Part shown: piece by piece, positions 8,459 through 15,501 of the stretch
Layout: every line of letters starts with the position of its first letter
Numbering within the stretch: the stretch's first letter is position 1
Assembly (NCBI GenBank): GCA_002706885.1
Contig: PAKY01000115.1
Coordinates: 1-35,802, forward strand
Reading direction: 5' to 3'
Source: Phycisphaerae bacterium
GTDB taxonomy: Bacteria > Planctomycetota > Phycisphaerae > Phycisphaerales > UBA1924
Length of the DNA: 35,802 nucleotides
Made by a program: the position numbers and the translations under genes
The notes under the pieces: model-generated
Database searches by the model: none
What the model was told of the DNA's origin: nothing
Seen by the model: the letters and a program-made list of their open reading frames with translations, nothing else

Positions 8459-9526
8459 ATGACGCTCAACAACCCGAAGACGCTGACAGCGGCGCTCGCG
8501 GCGTTTCTCGCCGCGGGGACCGCGGGCGCCCAGTCGTTCCTGATCGACTTGGGGCCCGAAGATGTGAACAACCCGCCCGAGGAGGCGAGGACGCTTACGC
8601 CCGACGCCAGTGGGAATGTGTGGAACAACTTCACGCCGGGGTCGGGCGTCGCGCTCGTCGACACGGCGGGGAACGGGACGACGGAGGGGCTGTTCTTCGG
8701 GGTCGCCGAGGGAAGTTCGGTCGGAGCGACGTTTGTCGAGCCGACCGACGGGCTGCGGAACCCGGACGGCGACATCCTCGGCGTGTTCGCGGTCCGCAGC
8801 GCGACGTGGGACTACGTCTTCGCGGATGAGACCACCAGCCCGGTCGCGTTCGAGCTCTCGAACTGCGCCGCGGGCGAGCTGTACAACATCCGCCTCTTCG
8901 GCGCCGAGACCTTCACCGAAGAACGCACCGCTCGGTACACGGTCAGCGGCGCGAACGGGTCGATGACCGACACGCTCCAAACCTCGGGCCCCGGCGCGGG
9001 TCCGGGCGGCGTCGGGAACATCAACTCGACGGGATTCGTCGAGTTCTTCGGGATCCAGCCGGACGTGAACGGCGTGATCACGATCGAGCTCATCCGCGAG
9101 GCGGGCGACTTTGGCATCCTCAACGCTGTCGAGGTCCAGGCCGTCTCAGGGCTCGACCCGGTCGTCTTCACGCTCCAGCCGCAGAGCGACATCGCGTCCC
9201 CGGGCGGCACGCTCGTGTTCGACGCGCTCGCTCGCACGGCGCTCGGAGCGGACGCGATGTCGTACCAGTGGCGTCGGGACGGCGTCGACCTCGCTGACGG
9301 GCCGCGCGTCAGCGGCGCCCGGACGCGGATCCTGACCGTCAGCGACGTGACCGCGGGCGACGCGGGGTCGTACGAGCTGGTCGTCACCGAGGGCGCGACG
9401 GTCGCGAGCTCGGTGGCGGTGGTCGGCGCCGTGACGGAGGGTCCGGTGGACACCGACCCGAACGCCGACGGCGCGACCGATTCGTTCGACGTCCTGGACA
9501 TCCTCGGCGCCGCGGGCGCCCCGTGA
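8459..9526 (+). CDS. Secreted protein: shared beta domain, Ig-like domain, half-dockerin tail
   Basis: This is a 355-residue exported protein of unknown function. After a signal peptide (AGTAGA/QS near residue 24) comes the domain shared across this operon (FLIDLGPEDV, GNVWNNF, WDYVFAD, YNIRLFGAE, GILNAVEVQ; about 26-232). An Ig-like domain follows (about 235-325) with the hallmark pattern YQWRRDGVDL ... LTVSDVTAGDAGSYELVV. The C-terminus has one dockerin-type calcium loop, DPNADGATDSFD, then VLDILGAAGAP. No catalytic residues are evident, so binding or scaffolding is more likely. GGAGGG at 8445-8450 sets the start eight bases later. The gene begins 41 bases after the SGNH gene and is cotranscribed. 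Confidence 0.8.
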   Translation: MTLNNPKTLTAALAAFLAAGTAGAQSFLIDLGPEDVNNPPEEARTLTPDASGNVWNNFTPGSGVALVDTAGNGTTEGLFFGVAEGSSVGATFVEPTDGLRNPDGDILGVFAVRSATWDYVFADETTSPVAFELSNCAAGELYNIRLFGAETFTEERTARYTVSGANGSMTDTLQTSGPGAGPGGVGNINSTGFVEFFGIQPDVNGVITIELIREAGDFGILNAVEVQAVSGLDPVVFTLQPQSDIASPGGTLVFDALARTALGADAMSYQWRRDGVDLADGPRVSGARTRILTVSDVTAGDAGSYELVVTEGATVASSVAVVGAVTEGPVDTDPNADGATDSFDVLDILGAAGAP

Positions 9527-9612
9527 TCGAACCGACCATCGAAGCACAGAAGAGAGCACCACACGATTCACCGCGCGACGACACGCTCGCGCCGACACGA
9601 GGGAGTCATCAG

Positions 9613-10728
9613 ATGAACCCGCACACGAACAACAGGAACGCCAGGCTGCTCGGGGCGGCCGCGGCGATCGCGCTCGCGGGCGCGGCGACCGCGCAGAGCG
9701 TCCTCATCGACTTCGGCCCCGACGCGATCGGCGGCGCCGAGGCCGAGACGCTCGGCAACGACGCGAACGGCAACCGGTGGAACAACTTCGTTCCCGGCCG
9801 AGGCCTCTCGCTCGTCGACGCGAACAACGCGCCCGTCCGCGCCTTCGGCTCGTTCGGACCGGCGCTGTTCTTCGGCGCCGCGGTGGGCTTCAACGTCGGC
9901 GCGACGTTCGTCGATCCGGCGGACGGCCTGCTCAACCCGAATTCGTTCTTCCTGGGCGAGCTCGGTATCGCGAGCGCGACGCAGGACTACGTCTTCATCG
10001 ACACCGCCCTCCAGACCGCTCAGGGCACGGTGCAGTTCGACATGGCGAACTGCAACCCCGACGAGACGTACAACTTCCGCTTCTTCGGGAGCCGGATCTC
10101 GGGCCAGGACGGCTTCGCTCGCTACACCGTGACGGGCGGAAACGGCGCGCAGACGGTCGAATTGCAGACCGGCGGGCCGAACACCGGCTCCGATGGCGCT
10201 TCGTTTGGCAACGACAACACGATCGTCGAGATCACGGACGTGACGCCCGGAACGTCGAACGTGATCAAGATCGACATCTCGATCCCCGTCGATGGGATGG
10301 GCGCCCCGATCGGCGAGTTCGGCGTGCTGAACGCCCTCGAGATCCAGATCGGCTCGCGCGTCCCCGACGTCGCGTTCACGATGCAGCCGCAGGACGCGAT
10401 CGTTGACGCGGGTGGAACGCTCGTGTTCAACGCCGCCGCGACCTCGAACGCGGGCGCCGTGACGTACGCGTGGCGCCGTGACGGCGCAGCGCTCACCGAC
10501 GACAACCCGCGCGTCTCCGGATCGACGAGCGACACGCTCACGATCACGGGCGCGGGCGTCGGGGACGTCGGCGCGTACACCGTGGTCGCGACCGTCGGCG
10601 GCGTGCCGGTCTCGTCCGATTCCGCGGTCGGCGGCGTGCGTCAGAGCGCCGGCGCGTTCGACCTGGACCTCAACGGCGTCGTCGACATCTTCGACGCCCT
10701 GCTGTTCATCGAGGCCTCGGCGCCGTGA
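9613..10728 (+). CDS. Secreted protein: shared beta domain, Ig-like domain, half-dockerin tail (paralogue)
   Basis: This 371-residue exported protein has the same architecture as its upstream neighbour and is its paralogue. It has a signal peptide to about residue 27 (GAATA/QS), the shared domain (LIDFGPDAIG, GNRWNNF, ATQDYVFID, YNFRFFGSR, FGVLNALEIQI), an Ig-like domain (TYAWRRDGAAL ... LTITGAGVGDVGAYTVVA) and a single calcium loop DLDLNGVVDIFD before ALLFIEASAP. ATG 9613 is preferred because it opens the signal peptide and GAGGGAG lies just upstream (ending 9605). An upstream GTG overlapping the previous stop (GTGA, 9523) would add a 30-residue charged leader. Likely a carbohydrate- or matrix-binding protein, inferred from context only. 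Confidence 0.8.
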   Translation: MNPHTNNRNARLLGAAAAIALAGAATAQSVLIDFGPDAIGGAEAETLGNDANGNRWNNFVPGRGLSLVDANNAPVRAFGSFGPALFFGAAVGFNVGATFVDPADGLLNPNSFFLGELGIASATQDYVFIDTALQTAQGTVQFDMANCNPDETYNFRFFGSRISGQDGFARYTVTGGNGAQTVELQTGGPNTGSDGASFGNDNTIVEITDVTPGTSNVIKIDISIPVDGMGAPIGEFGVLNALEIQIGSRVPDVAFTMQPQDAIVDAGGTLVFNAAATSNAGAVTYAWRRDGAALTDDNPRVSGSTSDTLTITGAGVGDVGAYTVVATVGGVPVSSDSAVGGVRQSAGAFDLDLNGVVDIFDALLFIEASAP

Positions 10729-10751
10729 GCGTCTTTGGCGGTGAGATCCTG

Positions 10752-12341
10752 ATGAAGCATGTCTCGTGCCTTCTCCTTTCGGTCGTCTCGGCGGGGGCGC
10801 TGTGCGCGCCCGCCGGGGCGCAGCCGACCGACACGACGCTGCTCGCGCACTACATGCCGTGGTACGTCACGCCCGAGATCCGCGGCTACTGGGGCTCTCA
10901 CTGGACCGGCTTCGCGGGTGAAGCGAACCCGAACTCGATCATCGGACCCGACGGGCGGCGGGACATCTGGTCGAACTACTACCCGATCATCCATCCCTAC
11001 GACTCGTCCGACCCAGAAGCCCTTGAGTGCCATCTGCTCCAGATGAAGCTTGCGGGCATCGACGGCGTGATCGTCGACTGGTACGGGATCTCCGACGCGG
11101 TCGACTACCCAAGCATCCATGTCGCGACCGAAGCGCTCTTCGAGGCGACCCAACGGTTCGGGATGAGCTTCGCGGTCTGCTTCGAGGACCGGACGATCGG
11201 CTTGCGAACGGGGCTCCCCTCGTCTCAGCCCGGGGCGCTCGATCCGTCGGACATCACCTCGGACCTCGTGACAACGTTCCAGTGGATGCACGACAACTGG
11301 TTCGTCGAGCCGAACTACTTCCACTTCGACGGGCGTCCGCTCGTGCTCAACTTCGGCCCGATCACCGTGCAGCAGAACGCGCCGTGGGAAGCGGCGCTGT
11401 CTTCGGTTCCGACACGCCCCGACTTCCGTCCGCTCCCCCACCTCACCGGCTTCACGCCCGAGAGCGGCGTTTTCACCTGGGTGCAGCCGTCGGTCTTCGA
11501 CAGGAACCCGTCGCAGGCGACGATCGATGCGCGGATCCGCAACTACTTCCGCTCGTACTCGTTCGACACGAGCCGCGTGATCGTCTCGGCGAACCCCGGG
11601 TTCAACGACGTGTACGCGGAGAGTCTCCCGGACATCCCCTACCGCGGCGGCGACACACTCCGCGACATGCTCCGCGTGGGCATGAACGGGGGGTGGCCCG
11701 TGATCCAGCTCGTCACATGGAACGACTACGGCGAGGGCACGATGATCGAGCCCACGCGCGAGTTTGGCTACACGTTCCTGGAGATCGTTCAGGACGCTCG
11801 GCGCTCGGAGGCAGGCGCTTCGTTCACGTTCACGACCGATGACCTCCGCCTCCCCGCCGAGCTCTACGCATTGCGGAAGGCGGGCGAAGCGTCCGACGAG
11901 ACGCTCGACGCGATCGCGACGTACCTGAGCGATGGCGACATCTCGGCCGCGCGGGCCTCGCTGTTCGTCCTTTCGGGCGACGTCTTCGAGGGAGCCCCTG
12001 AGTCGACGGTCGTTGACGCGGGGGGCACGCTCGTCTTCAGCGCTCCGCTCCGCGAGGGCGCCGAGGGCTTCGAGCTGCGTTGGGAGCGCGACGGGACAAC
12101 GCTCGCAGACGACGGTCGCGTGTCGGGTTCCGGTTCCGACACGCTGACCGTCGTCGCGAGCGGCGCCGCCGACACGGGGCTGTACCGCCTCGTCGCGAGC
12201 GCTGGCGAGGTTCAGTTCACGAGCGAGGCCGCGATCGGCGCCGTCCGCGCGTCGGAGCTCGGTATCGCTGACTTTGACAACAACGGCGTCGTGGACAGCC
12301 GCGACGCCGAGACCTTCTTCGATGGCGCCGCGGGGGAGTAG
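10752..12341 (+). CDS. Secreted GH71/GH99-like glycosidase with Ig-like and half-dockerin modules
   Basis: This is a 529-residue exported protein with a signal peptide to about residue 23. Residues 28-400 resemble the GH71/GH99 clan-type barrel: HYMPWY (33-38), IDGVIVDWYG (103-112), CFEDR (143-147), and the C-terminal strand motif TWNDYGEGTMIEPT (322-335). GH99 enzymes carry a Glu-x-x-Glu pair in NEWHEGTQIE and GH71 uses WNDYGES. Here the pair is Asp325/Glu328, closer to GH71, with the rest closer to GH99. Known activities include endo-alpha-mannanase and alpha-1,3-glucanase; the substrate here is unknown. An Ig-like domain (about 418-498) and one calcium loop, DFDNNGVVDSRD (507-518), follow. 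ATG 10752 has GGTGAG six bases upstream; a GTG at 10725 overlapping the previous stop is the alternative. Confidence 0.82.
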   Translation: MKHVSCLLLSVVSAGALCAPAGAQPTDTTLLAHYMPWYVTPEIRGYWGSHWTGFAGEANPNSIIGPDGRRDIWSNYYPIIHPYDSSDPEALECHLLQMKLAGIDGVIVDWYGISDAVDYPSIHVATEALFEATQRFGMSFAVCFEDRTIGLRTGLPSSQPGALDPSDITSDLVTTFQWMHDNWFVEPNYFHFDGRPLVLNFGPITVQQNAPWEAALSSVPTRPDFRPLPHLTGFTPESGVFTWVQPSVFDRNPSQATIDARIRNYFRSYSFDTSRVIVSANPGFNDVYAESLPDIPYRGGDTLRDMLRVGMNGGWPVIQLVTWNDYGEGTMIEPTREFGYTFLEIVQDARRSEAGASFTFTTDDLRLPAELYALRKAGEASDETLDAIATYLSDGDISAARASLFVLSGDVFEGAPESTVVDAGGTLVFSAPLREGAEGFELRWERDGTTLADDGRVSGSGSDTLTVVASGAADTGLYRLVASAGEVQFTSEAAIGAVRASELGIADFDNNGVVDSRDAETFFDGAAGE

Positions 12342-12399
12342 CCCGCGACGTTGCGTTTCTGGATCGGTTCTGAGACATGAAAGCAGAGAGGAGAACATC

Positions 12400-13119
12400 A
12401 TGAAGTTCAGCACGAAGGTCGCCGCGATCGCGACGACCGCCCTCGCAGCGGCCGCGGGCGCCGACACCTGGCTCATCGACATCGGGAGCGACGAGAGCTT
12501 CCGCGGCGCGAGCGTGAGCTCGCCCGACGGCAACGGCAACCACTGGACGAGCGTCTGGGGCGGCGCGTTCTACGAGAACATCGCCGACATCACGGGCGCC
12601 ACGACGGCCGTGGACTTCGGCTTCAGCTACACGGGCGGCGAGGACTCGTTCAACGGCCCCGCGGGCGACACGACGATCAACGGCCCGGCGGACACGGTGT
12701 ACAACGCCGCGGCGCTCGGGAACCTCGGCATCGACGAGGCCGTGTACGACTTCTATGTCGATTCGGGATTCCAGATCCAGAACCTCGACGTCAACCAGAC
12801 GTACGACATCACCTTCTTCGGCTCGCACAAGTTCAACAGCGACGACGTGACGCGCTACTCGGTCACCGACTCGACCTTCGCGAACGAGCTCTTTGGCGCC
12901 GACCTGTTCGTCGGCACGGGCAACGACCACAACCAGGACACGACGGTGACCCTGACCAACATCGCGCCGCAGGCGGATGGGATCATCTACATCCGCTTCC
13001 AGGGCGCGAACGGTGGCCAGGGCTACCTCAACGCGCTCCAGATCGATCTCGTCCCCGCTCCCGGCGCGGTGGCGCTGCTCGGCATGAGCGGGCTGGCCGC
13101 CGTCCGTCGCCGCCGCTGA
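12400..13119 (+). CDS. Secreted protein: shared beta domain with PEP-CTERM-like sorting tail
   Basis: This 239-residue exported protein has a signal peptide (AAAAGA/DT near residue 22). The shared domain follows in divergent form (WLIDIGSDE, GNHWTSVWG, VYDFYVDSG, YDITFFGSHKF, YLNALQIDL). The C-terminus is VPAPGAVALLGMSGLAAVRRRR split as a PxPG motif, a hydrophobic helix and an Arg cluster. That is a PEP-CTERM-type sorting signal, normally processed by an exosortase and tied to exopolysaccharide-producing surfaces. GAGGAG at 12388-12393 precedes the ATG. It is the last gene of the operon, and a strong terminator begins 31 bases downstream. It differs from its neighbours in lacking the Ig and dockerin parts. 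Confidence 0.82.
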   Translation: MKFSTKVAAIATTALAAAAGADTWLIDIGSDESFRGASVSSPDGNGNHWTSVWGGAFYENIADITGATTAVDFGFSYTGGEDSFNGPAGDTTINGPADTVYNAAALGNLGIDEAVYDFYVDSGFQIQNLDVNQTYDITFFGSHKFNSDDVTRYSVTDSTFANELFGADLFVGTGNDHNQDTTVTLTNIAPQADGIIYIRFQGANGGQGYLNALQIDLVPAPGAVALLGMSGLAAVRRRR

Positions 13120-13149
13120 TCGAACGCGGACAACGGGACACACCCTGAG

Positions 13150-13198
13150 CCCCGTCGCGATCCTCTCAATGGAGCGGATCGCGGCGGGGTTCTCCTTT
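13150..13198 (+). terminator. Intrinsic terminator of the secreted-protein operon
   Basis: CCCCGTCGCGATCC (13150-13163) pairs with GGATCGCGGCGGGG (13176-13189) over 14 base pairs with one G-U pair and a 12-base loop. TTCTCCTTT follows. It lies between the PEP-CTERM gene and the convergent regulator gene and is oriented to stop plus-strand transcripts. Confidence 0.85.
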
Positions 13199-13212
13199 GC
13201 GCCGGACGAGCG

Positions 13213-14280
13213 TTATCGCCGCGCGGGGCCGGTTGATTCGCCCGTAAAGAGGATCGGCGACGCGGGGCTGATGCGCAGGTCGTCGGGCCACGACTCGTCG
13301 CTCGACGCGAACCACCCGAGAGCCGGCTCGAGGAGCGGCTCGATGTCGGGCATCTCGAGGCCTGTCAGCGAGGGGCAGAAGTAGCGACCGGTCGGCTCGT
13401 TGTTGATCGTGCAGATCGAGACGTCCACGCCGACCTCGACGCCGACGTCGCGGCAGGCTCGCATCGCGCCGACCGCTGCGGGCTGCGTGGTGCAGACGAG
13501 GGCGCTGAGGCGGTCGCGCCGTTCGCTCAGCACCCGGCGCATCGCTTCGTGCGCCCGCGAGGTGGTGTCCTCGTAGGGCGGCGTCGGATCGTCAAAGAGT
13601 TCACCTTCGCCGCCGCGCCGCTCGAGCCAGGTCCGCCAGTCGTCGATGCGATGATCGATCTCACCATTCCGGCCCTGCGTGTTGAGGCAGTCGATGCGCC
13701 GATGCCCAAGCTCCCACAGGTGCTCGAAGATGAGCTCGAGGTGCGCGGGCGCGAAGAGCTTGACCGACGGGATGCCCTGGTCGGTCAGGTCGCCGTCGAG
13801 GAAGACGACCTTGGCGCCGGGCGCCGCAAAGTCGCGAAGGAGTCTCGGGGGGATCGGCTCCGTGCTCGGGATGACGAAAAGGCCGTCGGCGCCGTCGATC
13901 GCCTCGCGAACGATCGCGTCGTCCCAGTGGACGTACTCGAACGCTCTCGATTGCACGCCGCGTCGATCGGTCGCACGCGCGACGCCCGCGCGGAGCCGGA
14001 GGAGGTGTTCGGCGGGGAATGCGGGGGTGAGCAACGCCACGCGGAGACGGGCCTGCCGCGCCTCAAGTCCAGGATGGACGACGAGCGAGCCGTTGGGACG
14101 GCGGGCGAGGATCTCGCGTTCGACGAGTTCGAGGACGGCCTTGCGGGCGGTCATATAGCTCACGCCGAACTGCTCGGCCAGCTTCCGCTCACCCGGCAGA
14201 TCCTTGAGCATGTACTCGCCCGAGGCGATACGGCGCTCCAGGGCGTCCATGACTTCGGTAAACACCGGCTGTCGTGGCAT
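13213..14280 (-). CDS. GntR-type transcriptional regulator with LacI/GalR-like sensor domain
   Basis: This is a 355-residue DNA-binding protein. Residues 5-68 form a GntR winged helix-turn-helix (LPGERKLAEQFGVSYMTARK at 28-47). Residues 78 to about 350 look like a periplasmic-binding-protein fold of the LacI/GalR type (RVALLTPAF, GADGLFVIPST, GAKVVFLDGD, LWELGHRRIDCLN). This is the AraR-like arrangement, in which a sugar releases the regulator from DNA. It is encoded convergently to the secreted-protein operon and divergently from the pseudopilin/glycosidase pair, so it probably controls one or both. Its own promoter shares the 11-base string ATACTTTGAGT with the operon promoter. The start ATG has no strong ribosome site. 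Confidence 0.85.
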   Translation of the reverse strand: MPRQPVFTEVMDALERRIASGEYMLKDLPGERKLAEQFGVSYMTARKAVLELVEREILARRPNGSLVVHPGLEARQARLRVALLTPAFPAEHLLRLRAGVARATDRRGVQSRAFEYVHWDDAIVREAIDGADGLFVIPSTEPIPPRLLRDFAAPGAKVVFLDGDLTDQGIPSVKLFAPAHLELIFEHLWELGHRRIDCLNTQGRNGEIDHRIDDWRTWLERRGGEGELFDDPTPPYEDTTSRAHEAMRRVLSERRDRLSALVCTTQPAAVGAMRACRDVGVEVGVDVSICTINNEPTGRYFCPSLTGLEMPDIEPLLEPALGWFASSDESWPDDLRISPASPILFTGESTGPARR

Positions 14281-14324
14281 GGGCTCGCGTTCCGGCCGGG
14301 CTTCTGGCGCCCGCCAGCTCTCCG

Positions 14325-14359
14325 ACTCAAAGTATAGCTTGCGTGCTCTACAACTCGAA
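14325..14359 (-). promoter_or_regulatory. Promoter of the GntR-type regulator, with shared ATACTTTGAGT box
   Basis: On the minus strand TATACT (complement of 14331-14336) is a near-consensus -10, with TTCGAG (complement of 14354-14359) as a weak -35 at 17 bases. The sequence ATACTTTGAGT (complement of 14325-14335) is identical to that at 6936-6946, in the same position relative to the -10. Confidence 0.45.
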
Positions 14360-14387
14360 GCAAACCGCGTTGCGGAACGCCTCCCAG

Positions 14388-14398
14388 GTTCCGAGAAC
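14388..14398. promoter_or_regulatory. Short palindrome in the divergent intergenic region
   Basis: GTTC-CGA-GAAC is an inverted repeat in the 261-base gap between the regulator gene and the pseudopilin gene, just upstream of the regulator's -35. GGAAC at 14374-14378 adds a second half-site. A possible operator for the divergent genes; short enough to occur by chance. Confidence 0.25.
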
Positions 14399-14461
14399 GT
14401 TTGCAGGCCCCCTTTGTTCGGGCGGCGACGCGGATTTTCACCAGATGAACGGCGATCACGC

Positions 14462-14499
14462 CTAAAAGCGTTGTTTTTAGTGCACTGACGCTATAGAAT
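14462..14499 (+). promoter_or_regulatory. Promoter of pseudopilin-glycosidase pair with overlapping inverted repeat
   Basis: TTGTTT (14471-14476) and TAGAAT (14494-14499) are 17 bases apart, 43 bases before the start codon. An inverted repeat CTAAAA-N7-TTTTAG (14462-14467/14475-14480) overlaps the -35 and could be an operator. The ribosome site AAGGGG is at 14530-14535. Confidence 0.4.
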
Positions 14500-14541
14500 C
14501 ATCCAAAAGCGGTCTCATCTTTCCGCGTCAAGGGGCCAGTC

Positions 14542-15501
14542 ATGAAACGGGACACTGCCTGCATCGCTCGCCGGGATCACGGCTTTACGCTGATCGAACT
14601 GCTCGTGGTGATCGCGATCATCGCGTTGCTGATCGGGATCCTGCTGCCCGCGCTGGGCAAGGCTCGCCTCTCGGCGCAGGTGGTGGTGAATCAGGTCCAG
14701 CAGCGGAGCCAGCACACGGGGTTGGCGATGCACGCGGAGACGAACCGCGGTTGGTACCCGGGGTATGACGGACAGAGCCAGCGTTGGATCGACCCGTGGG
14801 AAACTGACAACTCCGGCAATCCAAGGTACGACCTCATCGCGGCCGCCACCGCGCCCGCCGGATTCCCGAGTGAGTTCTCAAACCCCGTGGGAACCTATCC
14901 CCAAGTGCGGTTCTCCGAGATGGTGCGTCTCGAGTACCTTCCCGGGGAAGAATTGATCCATCCCGCCGAGCGGCAGGAACGGACGCCGTGGACGCCGATG
15001 CTGCAGGCGGAGTACGAAGAGAACAACACCGGCTTTACCTGGGTGAACTACTCGTACGCCCTCAACGAACTCGGCGATCCGCCAAACCCCCCGGCGATCG
15101 ACTACCACATGGACGCTAAGGACGCGTGGCGCAACACCATGAACGCTCTCACGCCCGTCATCTCCGATCGCCTCTTCGGGATGGTCGACGCGAGCCGGGA
15201 GTATGAGGCTGGCAACCTCATCGGCATGTTCTCCGAGAACCCGGGGCGGTTCCAGATGGGCGTGACGTGGAACGACGGGCACGTGACGAGCGAGAACAGC
15301 GCGGTCATCGGCGCGACGCAGTTCGGACGCATCTTCAACACGCAGGACAACATCTTCTCCCGCGGCCACGACCGCCCGTCGGGCAACCGCCAGACCGGCG
15401 TGCCATCGAACGGCAACGAGAACGAGGGCTCATCGGCGCGGTTCAACTCCTGGGGCTGGCATCAGCTCGCGCCGGACGCGATCCGGGACGGCGAGGATTG
15501 A
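14542..15501 (+). CDS. Pseudopilin-like protein with prepilin cleavage/methylation motif
   Basis: This 319-residue protein belongs to the expanded planctomycete pseudopilin-like group. A short basic leader ends at the prepilin peptidase site DHG/FTLIELLV, and the following hydrophobic helix (VVIAIIALLIGILLPALG) inserts in the membrane and would polymerise. The C-terminal body is predicted extracellular; it includes GVTWNDGHVTS, similar to the DGH-containing signature near the end of DUF1559-type proteins. Its last base overlaps the start of the next gene (TGATG), which encodes a GH71/99-like glycosidase, so the two products are probably made together. Whether the pilin displays, exports or binds substrate for that enzyme is unknown. 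AAGGGG six bases upstream supports the ATG. Confidence 0.88.
   Translation: MKRDTACIARRDHGFTLIELLVVIAIIALLIGILLPALGKARLSAQVVVNQVQQRSQHTGLAMHAETNRGWYPGYDGQSQRWIDPWETDNSGNPRYDLIAAATAPAGFPSEFSNPVGTYPQVRFSEMVRLEYLPGEELIHPAERQERTPWTPMLQAEYEENNTGFTWVNYSYALNELGDPPNPPAIDYHMDAKDAWRNTMNALTPVISDRLFGMVDASREYEAGNLIGMFSENPGRFQMGVTWNDGHVTSENSAVIGATQFGRIFNTQDNIFSRGHDRPSGNRQTGVPSNGNENEGSSARFNSWGWHQLAPDAIRDGED

Noticed and set aside
10641..12539. A 632-codon minus-strand frame antisense to the glycosidase gene
   Set aside because: Shadow of a gene with clear family motifs; its own translation is Arg/Val-rich and matches nothing I know.
8418..13149. Possible reading of the repeated Ig-like and shared-domain genes as a recent tandem duplication or repeat array
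   Set aside because: The similarity is at protein level and diverged; no long DNA-level direct repeats were seen by eye.
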